Positions 8,870-17,296 of a DNA stretch of 40,984 bases are shown here, piece by piece. The DNA comes from Sulfurimonas crateris (GTDB lineage: Bacteria; Campylobacterota; Campylobacteria; Campylobacterales; Sulfurimonadaceae), in contig CAMBTK010000011.1 of assembly GCA_945870785.1 (NCBI GenBank), forward strand, positions 1 through 40,984, given 5' to 3'. The stretch's first letter is position 1; each line of letters begins with the position of its first letter. A model generated the notes under the pieces. The model searched no databases, had not been told where the DNA came from, and saw only the letters and a list, made by a program, of their open reading frames with translations. Both the position numbers and the translations under genes were made by a program.

Positions 8870-8907
8870 AGTATATCTAATTATTAATAATACTTTTATT
8901 AATTATT
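8870..8907 (-). promoter_or_regulatory. Probable rpsA promoter with an AT-rich inverted repeat
   Basis: On the minus strand TATACT (8875-8870) is a good -10 about 30 bases before the rpsA ATG, preceded by the AT-rich phased sequence common upstream of Campylobacterota promoters instead of a clear -35. Upstream of it, AATTATTAATA (8879-8889) and TATTAATTATT (8897-8907) form an inverted repeat with one mismatch that could be a protein-binding site. In such AT-rich DNA the repeat may also be chance. Confidence 0.45.
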
Positions 8908-8951
8908 TAAAAAAGGCTTGAAAATTGGGGGAAATATTATGGATAAATTAT

Positions 8952-8993
8952 CTAAAAAAATATTTCAAAACAGCAATTAAATGCTATTTTGAA
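8952..8993 (-). terminator. Intrinsic terminator of the pheS-pheT-aroA-ispH operon
   Basis: The minus-strand RNA reads UUCAAAAUAGCA-UUUAAU-UGCUGUUUUGAA, a 12-bp stem with one U-G wobble, then AUAUUUUUUUAG. This is a classical hairpin plus U-tract. The ispH stop codon lies within the hairpin, so the terminator overlaps the end of the coding sequence. Confidence 0.85.
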
Positions 8994-9804
8994 TAGAGTT
9001 TACAACGTTTTGAATAATCCAATCAGGAGTAGAAGCTCCAGCACTGATTCCACAAAACTCTTTACCATTAAACCATGAAAAATCTAAATCATTTTCATCC
9101 TCTATATGATAACTATCTTTGCAATTATCTTGTGAAATACTAAATAGCTGCTTTGTATTTGATGAGTTTTTTCCACCAATTATTATCATAACATCTGCTT
9201 TTTTTGAAATCTTTCTAACAGCTTCTTGATTCTCAAAAGTTGCGTTACATATAGTGTTAAAAACCCTAACCTCTTTATATCTTGGAATTAGATAGTTTGC
9301 TACTTCCATATAGTCTTCAACTTTTCTAGTTGTTTGAGCTACAAGAGCAATTCTATCTTTTAGTTTTAAATCTTCTAGTTCGCTTGGAGAAGTAACGACA
9401 ATCGCGCCGTAAGTTGCATAGCTTTTTACACCTTTTATCTCTGGATGTGCATCATCACCAAAAATAATAATCTCATATCCTTGCTCACTCATCTCTTGGC
9501 AAATTTGCTGAGGCTTTGTAACGTAAGGACAAGTAGCATCGACTACATCAACATTGTTTGCCCTTAGCTCTGCTAACTCTTCTTTTGGTATTCCGTGAGT
9601 TCTAATAACTGCTTTATCGCCAGAAGCAAAGCTCTTATGGTCATCAGTCAAACCAACTTTAAAGTCTTTTTCAAGTCTTTGTATCTCTTTTGAATTGTGA
9701 ATCAAAGGGCCATATGTTGAAGAGTTTTTATTCTCTTCAGCAATCTTTATAGCTCTTTTTACGCCAAAACAAAAACCGTAACTCTCCGCTAATTCTATTT
9801 TCAT
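8977..9804 (-). CDS. ispH: 4-hydroxy-3-methylbut-2-enyl diphosphate reductase
   Basis: This is the last enzyme of the MEP isoprenoid pathway. It reduces HMBPP to IPP and DMAPP with a [4Fe-4S] cluster in the cytosol. The three cluster cysteines are visible: C12 (YGFCFGVKRA), C92 (VDATCPYVTK) and C186 (FNTICNATFENQ). The substrate-site HPEIKG (H120, E122) and SAGASTPDW near the C-terminus are also present. The 275-residue length is typical of the short bacterial form without S1 fusion. The start has AGGAG about 10 bases upstream. It follows aroA by 16 bases in the pheS operon and ends in a strong terminator. The call is very secure. Confidence 0.97.
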   Translation of the reverse strand: MKIELAESYGFCFGVKRAIKIAEENKNSSTYGPLIHNSKEIQRLEKDFKVGLTDDHKSFASGDKAVIRTHGIPKEELAELRANNVDVVDATCPYVTKPQQICQEMSEQGYEIIIFGDDAHPEIKGVKSYATYGAIVVTSPSELEDLKLKDRIALVAQTTRKVEDYMEVANYLIPRYKEVRVFNTICNATFENQEAVRKISKKADVMIIIGGKNSSNTKQLFSISQDNCKDSYHIEDENDLDFSWFNGKEFCGISAGASTPDWIIQNVVNSIQNSI

Positions 9805-9820
9805 TATTTTATGTCTCCTT

Positions 9821-11107
9821 TTACAAAGAAGTGAATTCTACTTTGGTTATTTTTTGTAAAAGTTCAAAAAAGTTTGGAAATGATGTATTTATACAATCTA
9901 TATCTTCAACTTCCATTGAACATTTAAGCCCTGCTATTATAAAACTCATAGCAATTCTATGGTCTCCATGACTATCTATCTTAGCTTCTTTAAGAGTTCC
10001 ACCTTTGACGCTATATCCATCATGGACTTCATCTACTTCTATCCCACAAGCTATAAGACCATTTACAACAGTTGATATTCTGTCACTCTCTTTAACTCTG
10101 AGTTCCTCTGCATTTTTTACAATACTTACACCCTCAGCACATGCAAAAGCTATCGATAAAGCAGGTAGTTCATCTATAAGCCATGAGATATTATCTTCAA
10201 CTATTATTGCTTTTAAGGGTGCATACTTGACATATATATTTCCTATTGGTTCGTACTTATTTTCTGTTGTCTCATATCTTATATCTGCACCCATTCTTTC
10301 TAACGCTTTAAATGCCTCTATACGGGTTGGATTTAGAGTTACACCCTCGAGCGCAACATCAGAATCAGGAGTAATAGCAGCAGCAACTGCAAAGAAAAAT
10401 GCACTTGAAGGATCGGAAGGAACTCGAATTTTCAATGGCGAGAGAAGTTTCTTCATAGGTTTTATCTTAGTCACTAAACCATTCACTTCAATCTCTGCGC
10501 CCATGCCTTTTAACATTCTCTCTGTATGGTCACGGCTTAGTTCTGGCTCCGAGTAACTACACTCTCCATCAGCTCTAAGAGCAGCTAATATCATCGCGCT
10601 TTTAACTTGTGCAGATGCTATTTTACTTTCGTAATTAAATGCAGTGAGTGATGCACCTCTAATGCTCAGTGGTGCTAAATCTCCGTTATTTCTGCCATCA
10701 AGTTTTGCTCCAATATCACGAAGTGGAGCCGTAACTCTCTTCATTGGGCGACGGCGAAGATACTCATCGCCACTTAATACAAAATGACCATCAGCAGAGC
10801 TTAAAAGACCACAAAATAGCCTCATACCTGTTCCAGAATTTCCACAGTCTAAAACTTCACTACTCTCTTTTATACCATCAGAACTTATCTTGATTATGTT
10901 TCCATCATCTTCAATCATCGCGCCTAAATTTTTTACAATTTGCAAAGAGTTCATCGTATCTTCAGCTCTTAAAAAGTTTGTTATCTCGCTTGTTCCATCT
11001 GCTAACATAGCAAACATAGCGCATCTGTGTGATATAGATTTATCTGGTGCTATCTGGCTGGTTTTAAAAGAAAACGACTCCGCCTTATTAACTTTTACGC
11101 TATTCAT
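9821..11107 (-). CDS. aroA: 3-phosphoshikimate 1-carboxyvinyltransferase (EPSP synthase)
   Basis: This enzyme joins PEP to shikimate-3-phosphate to make EPSP, the sixth step of the shikimate pathway. The 428-residue protein shows the family motifs APDKSISHR near the N-terminus, [15 protein letters not shown] near residue 90, [11 protein letters not shown], and [11 protein letters not shown] near residue 390. The ATG overlaps the pheT stop (ATGA), giving translational coupling, and ispH follows. The pairing of aroA with pheST ties aromatic amino-acid supply to phenylalanyl-tRNA charging. The call is very secure. Confidence 0.97.
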   Translation of the reverse strand: MNSVKVNKAESFSFKTSQIAPDKSISHRCAMFAMLADGTSEITNFLRAEDTMNSLQIVKNLGAMIEDDGNIIKISSDGIKESSEVLDCGNSGTGMRLFCGLLSSADGHFVLSGDEYLRRRPMKRVTAPLRDIGAKLDGRNNGDLAPLSIRGASLTAFNYESKIASAQVKSAMILAALRADGECSYSEPELSRDHTERMLKGMGAEIEVNGLVTKIKPMKKLLSPLKIRVPSDPSSAFFFAVAAAITPDSDVALEGVTLNPTRIEAFKALERMGADIRYETTENKYEPIGNIYVKYAPLKAIIVEDNISWLIDELPALSIAFACAEGVSIVKNAEELRVKESDRISTVVNGLIACGIEVDEVHDGYSVKGGTLKEAKIDSHGDHRIAMSFIIAGLKCSMEVEDIDCINTSFPNFFELLQKITKVEFTSL

Positions 11108-13440
11108 CTAATTGTAATTCCAAGATCAGTTTTTAATGCTTCTAAAATGGTGCTCATTGTATTTGTAATCTCTTCTTCTTCTAATGTTTTATCAAATGAT
11201 TGAAGCACAAAACGGATAGAGAGACTCATATTTTCACCAAGCGATTCATCGCTATATTTATCAACAATATAAAAGCGAATAAGCTCTTTTGTTGCAGATG
11301 CATTAATTATATTTTTTACTTTTTCATACGCCATATCTTTAGGCATAACAATGCTTAAATCTCTAAAAGAAGCTTGATATTTAGAAGATTGCTTTGCTGT
11401 TTTTAACTCACATGGGAGCTTGTTAAAATCTAACTCACACATGTAAGTAATATCCAAATCATAACTCTCTTGTACATTTGGATGAAGACGGAAAATCTCC
11501 CCTACACTTTCATTGGCAACAAATATTTCAGCGCATTGGTATGGATGAGAGAGGGTATGTTTAGTTTTATATTCGCGAAGCTCAAACTCTCCAATAACAT
11601 TAGAAATTTTTTGTGCAAAAAGTGCAAAATCAACTTTTGAAGGTTTTCCAGAATTTGACAAACTCTCAGCCTCTTTATCTCCACAAAATATAAATGCCAT
11701 CTTTAAAGACTCTTCTCTTTGAGAGTTAAAAACAGAACCAACTTCAAAAAGTTTAACAGAAGCATATCCATTTTTACTATTATTTGATGCTGCTCTAAGT
11801 AGCCCACAAAGAAGTGTAGTTCTAAGCGTATCTAACGTATTTACAATAGGATTTAGCAACTCTTTATTTTCAACAATAGTCTCAAATCCGTACTCTTGTA
11901 AAATCTTTTTTTCATCAAAAACAAAATGAACAGATTCAAAAAAACCGCTAAATGCAGCTTTATGTCTATATGTCACTCTTTTTTTATAATTAAAATAGTC
12001 ATCATTAAAGCTATTTGCTTCAGTAAATGTAAATGGTTTTGAGGGGATATTATCGATTCCAACAAGGCGAACAATCTCTTCTACAATATCTTGCTTATTT
12101 ACTATATCATGTCTAAATCTTGGTACTAAAATAACAAAACTATCAGCAGAAGATTTTGTTGTATCAAAACCTAGATTTTTAAGTATTTTTGTAATCTTAA
12201 CTTTATCAATATTTGCACCGATTATCTCATCAATCTCTTTTTTACTAAGACTAATAATTTTATCCTCATGTGATTCATCAATTTCAATAGTACCACCATA
12301 AACAGATGATTCTGAGTTGGTCTCAATAACACTGATACAATAATCTAAACCTTGATTTAAGTCTGGTTCACTTCCTCTTGATGCTCTGTAGTAACTAAGC
12401 CCTGTAGGAATTTTATTCTCTTGCATTTTTTTAGAAATAATATCTGGTGGAATATAAGTTGCCTCAATCAGGACTACGCCATTGCTATGAGCAACTTTAA
12501 AGGACTCCTCTTGCATAACTCCAACTACTGAAACTTTTTTATCTTTTGACATAATAGAAGCAAAACCATTCTTGTCTTTGCTTAGAGATATTTTTGCAAT
12601 TGGTTCATCTTTTACACAAAAAAGAGCATAATCATACGCTCTTAGTATAACTCCGCTGCTATGCGTTGCATAAAGCATCAATGACTCAACGTCAGACTCT
12701 TTTTTGTCATCTACTTGAGACAATCTAAGTTTTACTATAAAAGGGAGTGTGAGATTTTTAAAGTCAACAGCTTTATATCTGATATTTACATCTAAATTAT
12801 TTTCATGAGAGAGTGATAAAATACGCCCTATTCCGACTCTTTTATCTTCATCTTCTTGAACTTTTCTCTCTCTAAGTGGTTTGTCAAAAGCCGCACTTAA
12901 ATCTCTTGCTACTCCTCTAATACTTAAACAATCGCCTCTATTTGCAGTGAGCTCAATCTCTATAACATCATCTCTAAATATAGCGTTTTGTGAGACCTCT
13001 TGACCTATTTCATATTTTCCAATACTACTATCGAGTTCAATAATTCCTTCACTAACATCGCCAAGACCTATCTCCCTTGCAGAACAAATCATCCCTTCAG
13101 ACTCTATACCACGAAGTGTCACTGGTTTAATAAGCGTACCATCTGGCATAACTGCTCCAATAGTTGCAACTACTACATCAAGACCAGCCCTTACATTTGA
13201 AGCGCCACAAACAATCTGGCGTGTACTTGATCCAATATCTACTTTACAGATATTTAGTTTATCTGCATCTGGGTGCTTTTTACACTCTAAGACTCTTCCA
13301 AATACAATTTTTTCTGGCACTTTATATGTGACAATACTATCTACTTCCAAGCCAATAGAGTTTAATGTCTTTAGTAATTTATCCGTGGATATTGAACTTA
13401 TATCTATCCACTCATTTAACCAACTTCTTGTAACTATCAT
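11104..13440 (-). CDS. pheT: Phenylalanine--tRNA ligase beta subunit
   Basis: The beta subunit of the (alpha-beta)2 PheRS carries tRNA binding and the Tyr-tRNA editing site. Visible regions in order: an N-terminal [15 protein letters not shown]; a tRNA-binding OB domain (about 40-150) with [16 protein letters not shown] and [11 protein letters not shown]; the B3/B4 editing region (about 210-380); the B5 region; a catalytic-like core with [20 protein letters not shown]; and a C-terminal anticodon-binding FDX-ACB domain ([15 protein letters not shown] to the end). The 778 residues are close to the usual ~795. It overlaps pheS and aroA by 4 bases each (ATGA). The call is very secure. Confidence 0.97.
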   Translation of the reverse strand: MIVTRSWLNEWIDISSISTDKLLKTLNSIGLEVDSIVTYKVPEKIVFGRVLECKKHPDADKLNICKVDIGSSTRQIVCGASNVRAGLDVVVATIGAVMPDGTLIKPVTLRGIESEGMICSAREIGLGDVSEGIIELDSSIGKYEIGQEVSQNAIFRDDVIEIELTANRGDCLSIRGVARDLSAAFDKPLRERKVQEDEDKRVGIGRILSLSHENNLDVNIRYKAVDFKNLTLPFIVKLRLSQVDDKKESDVESLMLYATHSSGVILRAYDYALFCVKDEPIAKISLSKDKNGFASIMSKDKKVSVVGVMQEESFKVAHSNGVVLIEATYIPPDIISKKMQENKIPTGLSYYRASRGSEPDLNQGLDYCISVIETNSESSVYGGTIEIDESHEDKIISLSKKEIDEIIGANIDKVKITKILKNLGFDTTKSSADSFVILVPRFRHDIVNKQDIVEEIVRLVGIDNIPSKPFTFTEANSFNDDYFNYKKRVTYRHKAAFSGFFESVHFVFDEKKILQEYGFETIVENKELLNPIVNTLDTLRTTLLCGLLRAASNNSKNGYASVKLFEVGSVFNSQREESLKMAFIFCGDKEAESLSNSGKPSKVDFALFAQKISNVIGEFELREYKTKHTLSHPYQCAEIFVANESVGEIFRLHPNVQESYDLDITYMCELDFNKLPCELKTAKQSSKYQASFRDLSIVMPKDMAYEKVKNIINASATKELIRFYIVDKYSDESLGENMSLSIRFVLQSFDKTLEEEEITNTMSTILEALKTDLGITIR

Positions 13441-14429
13441 CTAAACTGCTCCAGCAACTTTATGTCTCCCTCGAAAAGTGAACGAAGGTCTCCTATCTGA
13501 TGAATAAGCATCGCAAATCGTTCAACTCCAAGGCCAAAAGCATATCCACTAACATTTTGATACTTTACAGCTTCAAAAACATTTGGGTCAACTATACCAC
13601 AGCCCAAAACTTCAAGCCAACCTGTTCTAGAGCAAACTCTACAACCACTTCCTTTACAAAAAACGCACGAGATATCAACTTCAGCAGAAGGTTCTGTAAA
13701 AGGAAAAAAACTAGGACGGAAACGAACTTCCACATCACCAAACATATATTTTAAAAAATCTTCTAAAATAAACTTTAAATTTGCAAAAGATACAGTGCCC
13801 TCTTTGTCTACCAATAACCCCTCAACCTGATGGAACATAGGAGTATGCGTAATATCATAATCTCTTCTAAAAACAGCACCTGGAGCTATCATACGAATCG
13901 GCGGTTTATTGCTCATCATAGTTCTTATCTGTACAGGAGAAGTGTGAGTACGAAGAAGCATCTCATCTTTAAAATAGAATGTATCTTGCATATCGCGAGC
14001 TGGATGATACTTTGGTAAGTTTAATGCCTCAAAATTATTAAAATCATCTTCAACCATTGTGCCAGTTTTAACCGCAAAATTCATAGAGGAGAAGTACTCT
14101 ACAATTCTGTCCATCGTCTCCATAACTGGATGAAGCGCTCCTGATTCTGAAGATGAGCTAAACATACTTACATCTATCGCATCAGCCTTCATATGTTCTT
14201 GAAGTTCTAAAGTTTGAAGAACTATTTTTCTCTGCACAAGCTCGTTCATTAAAGCATTTTTATTTATATTTAACTCTTGTGCAATTTTTGATTTCTCTTC
14301 ATCCGATGCCTCTTTCATCTTAGCAAACTCTGCTGCTAAAACCCCTTTTTTACCAAATAGAGATATTCGGATTTCTTCAATTTTTTCGACACTTTGTGCC
14401 TCTTTTATTGCATCATACCAATGTTTCAA
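13437..14429 (-). CDS. pheS: Phenylalanine--tRNA ligase alpha subunit
   Basis: The alpha subunit holds the class II catalytic site that activates phenylalanine. The 330 residues show the helical N-terminal arm ([23 protein letters not shown]), motif 2 ([26 protein letters not shown]) and motif 3 ([22 protein letters not shown]). A Cys-rich loop [17 protein letters not shown] lies between them. The start is TTG, directly after an in-frame stop codon, with GGGTGA about 7 bases upstream; no usable ATG exists nearby and the N-terminal length fits homologues. It is the first gene of the pheST-aroA-ispH operon. Confidence 0.96.
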   Translation of the reverse strand: MKHWYDAIKEAQSVEKIEEIRISLFGKKGVLAAEFAKMKEASDEEKSKIAQELNINKNALMNELVQRKIVLQTLELQEHMKADAIDVSMFSSSSESGALHPVMETMDRIVEYFSSMNFAVKTGTMVEDDFNNFEALNLPKYHPARDMQDTFYFKDEMLLRTHTSPVQIRTMMSNKPPIRMIAPGAVFRRDYDITHTPMFHQVEGLLVDKEGTVSFANLKFILEDFLKYMFGDVEVRFRPSFFPFTEPSAEVDISCVFCKGSGCRVCSRTGWLEVLGCGIVDPNVFEAVKYQNVSGYAFGLGVERFAMLIHQIGDLRSLFEGDIKLLEQFR

Positions 14430-14475
14430 TCAATTCACCCATATTGGAGGAAAAACCTCTTAAATTTTAAAATGG

Positions 14476-14481
14476 ATTATA
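14476..14481 (-). promoter_or_regulatory. pheS operon promoter (-10)
   Basis: A perfect TATAAT on the minus strand sits inside TTTGACTATAATCC, about 47 bases before the pheS TTG. The upstream DNA is very AT-rich (TATATAAATTATAT), as is usual in this phylum. A GAGG-N5-CCTC mini-hairpin lies in the predicted leader. Confidence 0.5.
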
Positions 14482-14522
14482 GTCAAATATAATTTATATA
14501 TAGCTTCATTTGTCAATTTGTG

Positions 14523-14531
14523 TGTTACAAT
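14523..14531 (+). promoter_or_regulatory. HIT gene promoter (extended -10)
   Basis: TGTTACAAT is a TGn-extended -10 about 20 bases before the HIT gene ATG. An AAAGGG ribosome site follows at 14541-14546. It is arranged divergently with the pheS promoter. Confidence 0.5.
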
Positions 14532-14551
14532 AAATAAAAAAAAGGGCTAAA

Positions 14552-14908
14552 ATGTGTATATTTTGCAAAATAATAAATAATGAAATTCCATCAAATATAG
14601 TCTTAGAAAACAGAGATTTTATAGCTTTTCACGATATAAATCCAAAAGCTCCTGTTCACATATTGGCAATACCAAAAATACATGTTGAGAGTTTTAATGA
14701 AGTAACTCCTGATACTATGAAAAAAATGACTACATTCATACAAGATGTTGCTAAAGAAGTTGGCGTTGACAAAAGTGGCTATAGAGTTATAACAAACGTA
14801 GGAGAAGATGGAGCTCAAGAGGTTAAACATCTTCACTTCCATCTTCTTGGAGGAGCAAAACTCGCTTGGTCACATCTAAGCGATGCAAATCCAAAAAGTA
14901 TGATTTAG
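14552..14908 (+). CDS. HIT family (HinT-like) nucleotide phosphoramidase
   Basis: This is a small cytosolic histidine-triad hydrolase, typically an adenosine 5'-monophosphoramidase. The 118-residue protein carries the triad as HLHFHLLGG, with H93, H95 and H97. MCIFCKIINNEIPS at the N-terminus is the typical HIT opening, with a CxxC pair found in many bacterial members. The start has AAAGGG five bases away. It is divergent from pheS, an arrangement also found in Campylobacter as I recall, and convergent with the OsmC-like gene 4 bases away. The family is certain; the physiological substrate is not. Confidence 0.93.
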   Translation: MCIFCKIINNEIPSNIVLENRDFIAFHDINPKAPVHILAIPKIHVESFNEVTPDTMKKMTTFIQDVAKEVGVDKSGYRVITNVGEDGAQEVKHLHFHLLGGAKLAWSHLSDANPKSMI

Positions 14909-14912
14909 CTAT

Positions 14913-15377
14913 TTATGATGGGCAACTCTCTATAGTGCCCATATCTATCTTGCTTCCACCGCCAGATATCATCTTCTCGTTTTCTCTTATCTTTACGCCG
15001 TTATGTGTAATTGAGTAAGAGATAATAACGCTATCTCTTATCGTGTTAATAGTTGAGCAGTAAGTCTCTAATGACGCCATAACATAACGAGCGGCCGAAG
15101 TGTCATCAGCATCAGAATCAAAACTATAATCAAGATGAAGAGTATTAAATTTTTTTGGAAAATCATCATTTCTGATAGCTTCACCATCTATTACTAAATT
15201 TGAAACTGTTTTGCCTTGGTTTTTTGGCAATAAAACAATATCAGTAGCACTACACGAGATAATACCTGATAAAAAATACTCTATTGGACTTATCTCTGGA
15301 CAGTTAATAATAAAACTGCCCTTCTCAGTTTTTGCCTCAAATTTCATCTCATTTAAGTGTGATACGCTAACTTTCAT
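14913..15377 (-). CDS. OsmC/Ohr family protein
   Basis: This is an OsmC-like protein, a family that often reduces organic hydroperoxides with two reactive cysteines. The 154-residue protein has one Cys in the usual place after a helix start (SGIISCSATDIV, C42) and another in LETYCSTINTIRD near residue 107. That second one sits where the second catalytic Cys is expected, although the usual 'HxxCPV' style context is absent. The tail SYSITHNGVKI matches the conserved C-terminal strand. It lies 3 bases after argH and is probably co-transcribed. It could be a YhfA-like member with unknown activity rather than a true peroxidase. Confidence 0.78.
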   Translation of the reverse strand: MKVSVSHLNEMKFEAKTEKGSFIINCPEISPIEYFLSGIISCSATDIVLLPKNQGKTVSNLVIDGEAIRNDDFPKKFNTLHLDYSFDSDADDTSAARYVMASLETYCSTINTIRDSVIISYSITHNGVKIRENEKMISGGGSKIDMGTIESCPS

Positions 15378-15380
15378 CTA

Positions 15381-16760
15381 TTATCCTATTAAGAAATTTT
15401 TAAAATATTCTAGTTGCTCTTTAGTTCTTTGAGTAGAAGTTCCACCAGCTGAAGTTCTAGCATTCATAGAATTTTCTATAGATAAAAACGCTAAAACATC
15501 TTCACTTATTCTCTCATCAATCTCTTTAAGATACTTAAACTCTATATCACTTAAATCAATTTTCAGCTCTTCGCTCTTAGCAACTGCTTTTCCTGTAATA
15601 AAATGTGCTTCTCTAAAAGGAATATCACATTTTTGAACTAGATAATCAGCCAAATCAGTAGCGCTTAAATGTCCTATTTTACAAGCACTTTTCATATTTT
15701 GTGGCTTAATCTGCATAGTTTTCATAGCTTCTTTTAAAATCTCTAATGAGATTTCAGCAGTTTCTACAGCATCAAAAACACCCTCTTTGTCTTCTTGAGT
15801 ATCTTTGTTATACGCCAAAGGAAGCCCTTTCATAACAGTTAAAAGACCCATTAAAGAGCCATAAACTCTACCTGTTTTACCACGAAGAAGCTCTGGTACA
15901 TCTGGGTTTTTCTTTTGTGGCATAATTGATGAGCCTGTTGAGTACTCATCGCTAAGCTCAACAAATCTAAACTCATAACTAGACCACATAACAAGCTCTT
16001 CACTAAGACGAGATATATGCATCATCATAGTTGAGATATTAAATAAAATTTCCAGTGCAAAATCTCTATCACTTACGGTGTCTAAACAGTTTATACTTGC
16101 ACTCTCAAAGCCTAAAAGCTCTGCTGTCATATCTCTATCTATCTTGTGTGGAGTTCCAGCAAGAGCTGCGCATCCAAGCGGAGATATATTATTTCTTACA
16201 TATGAGCTCTCAAATCTCTCTATATCACGCTTGAACATTGAAAGATATGCACCTAGATGAAAAGCAAAGTTTATTGGCTGTGCATGTTGAAGATGCGTCA
16301 TACCTGGTAAAAGAGTCTGGGTATGTTTTGATGCTATCTCTAAAATCTCACTCATGAGAAGTTTAAGAGCTTCAACTATCTCTAGATTTTTACGAAGAAC
16401 ATAGCGGCGAAAATCTACTGCTACTTGATCATTTCTGCTTCTTGCAGTATGAAGTTTTTTTCCAGCATCACCGATAATGGCAGTAAGACGCTTCTCAATC
16501 CCCATGTGAAGATCTTCATCAGATATCTTCCACTCAAATACTCCAGATTCTATCTCATCTTTTACTTGTGAGAGTCCTTTACTTATTTGAGATAATTCAT
16601 CTGCTGTTAATATGCCCTGTTTTGTTAGCATTGTAGCGTGTGCTAAAGAGCCTTCAATATCTTCACGATAAAGTTTTCTATCAAACATTATAGATGCGTT
16701 AAACTGATCCAAAAGGCTTGAAGCACTTGCAGAAAAACGACCTGACCACATTTTGTCCAT
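15381..16760 (-). CDS. argH: Argininosuccinate lyase
   Basis: This enzyme splits argininosuccinate into arginine and fumarate, the last step of arginine synthesis. The 459 residues carry the fumarase/aspartase superfamily signature [12 protein letters not shown] (about 276-287). [20 protein letters not shown] is at the N-terminus, and the [10 protein letters not shown] and [10 protein letters not shown] motifs are present. It begins at ATG with TTGGAGAAATT upstream and has its own likely promoter. The OsmC-like gene follows within 3 bases. It is physically separate from argB in this window. The call is very secure. Confidence 0.97.
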   Translation of the reverse strand: MDKMWSGRFSASASSLLDQFNASIMFDRKLYREDIEGSLAHATMLTKQGILTADELSQISKGLSQVKDEIESGVFEWKISDEDLHMGIEKRLTAIIGDAGKKLHTARSRNDQVAVDFRRYVLRKNLEIVEALKLLMSEILEIASKHTQTLLPGMTHLQHAQPINFAFHLGAYLSMFKRDIERFESSYVRNNISPLGCAALAGTPHKIDRDMTAELLGFESASINCLDTVSDRDFALEILFNISTMMMHISRLSEELVMWSSYEFRFVELSDEYSTGSSIMPQKKNPDVPELLRGKTGRVYGSLMGLLTVMKGLPLAYNKDTQEDKEGVFDAVETAEISLEILKEAMKTMQIKPQNMKSACKIGHLSATDLADYLVQKCDIPFREAHFITGKAVAKSEELKIDLSDIEFKYLKEIDERISEDVLAFLSIENSMNARTSAGGTSTQRTKEQLEYFKNFLIG

Positions 16761-16787
16761 AATTTCTCCAATATTAAAAAGTTCGGT

Positions 16788-16815
16788 ATTTTAGCTAAAT
16801 TAAGTGATTTTACAA
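16788..16815 (-). promoter_or_regulatory. argH promoter
   Basis: On the minus strand, TTGTAA (16815-16810), a 16-base spacer and TAAAAT (16793-16788) give a reasonable sigma-70 promoter with a ~20-base leader before the argH ATG. Confidence 0.45.
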
Positions 16816-16830
16816 AATAGAGAAGAGGCG

Positions 16831-16855
16831 TTAAGATAGAAAATATCTATCTTAA
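16831..16855 (-). terminator. Perfect 10-bp hairpin between the cytochrome gene and argH
   Basis: TTAAGATAGA-AAATA-TCTATCTTAA is a perfect 10-bp inverted repeat with a 5-base loop. It lies 19 bases after the cytochrome gene stop and just upstream of the argH -35. No U-tract follows on the minus strand (CGCCTCTT), so it may be a weak or factor-assisted terminator, or an operator for argH. Confidence 0.45.
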
Positions 16856-16873
16856 TAAATATAGTAGTTTAGT

Positions 16874-17215
16874 TTAATTACAAGCAGGAACATTTCCACT
16901 ATCAGCAGCGTATTCAAATAAAAAGTCTTTTAAGTGTTTTGAATTTTTAGTAAAACCTCTGCTTTCAAAATACTCATGTGAATCTTCAGCATCTTCATTT
17001 TTGCTTTGCATATGAACTTCTGCCAACTTCTCACCCTTGTTTTTCATGAAAACATTCCACTCTCTTTTTTTCTTTGTTGAGACAAAAACTTGTCCAGATT
17101 TATGACACTTTACGCACTTTTTTACAAACTCTCTTTGGCCTTTGTAAACAGCGGCGTCAAGAGCAATTGACGTGAAAATTGATATAGACAAAACAGAAAT
17201 TAAAAACTTATTCAT
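16874..17215 (-). CDS. Small periplasmic c-type cytochrome
   Basis: This is a secreted mono-haem protein of 113 residues. A signal peptide (MNKFLISVLSISIFTSIALDAA) is followed by a single haem-binding CVKCH (C34, C37, H38). I cannot assign the distal ligand: Met residues at MKNKG and VHMQSK are candidates. The C-terminal half (HEYFESRGFTKNSKHLKDFLFEYAADSGNVPACN) is helical and ends with a Cys. It has its own promoter and an AGGGG ribosome site, and stands between ubiD and argH. The small size and single haem suggest an electron shuttle or sensor; I cannot name partners. Confidence 0.82.
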   Translation of the reverse strand: MNKFLISVLSISIFTSIALDAAVYKGQREFVKKCVKCHKSGQVFVSTKKKREWNVFMKNKGEKLAEVHMQSKNEDAEDSHEYFESRGFTKNSKHLKDFLFEYAADSGNVPACN

Positions 17216-17258
17216 ATGCTAAACCCCTATAATAATTGCTTATATTACATTACAATTT

Positions 17259-17264
17259 ATTATA
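17259..17264 (-). promoter_or_regulatory. Cytochrome gene promoter (-10)
   Basis: A perfect minus-strand TATAAT in TTCATATAATAAATTG lies about 44 bases before the cytochrome ATG. No convincing -35 is present. No terminator is visible between the upstream ubiD-like gene and this site, so read-through is also possible. Confidence 0.4.
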
Positions 17265-17296
17265 TGAACCTTATAGAGAAGGCAAAAGACAATAAA

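Noticed and set aside
10005-10556. 183-residue plus-strand ORF antisense to aroA
   Set aside because: It lies entirely within aroA, has S/I/A-rich low-complexity composition typical of a shadow frame, and no family motif.
14449-14462. GAGG-AAAAA-CCTC mini-hairpin before pheS as a leader-peptide attenuator or T-box
   Set aside because: Only 4 base pairs, and no Phe-rich leader peptide or T-box sequence is visible.
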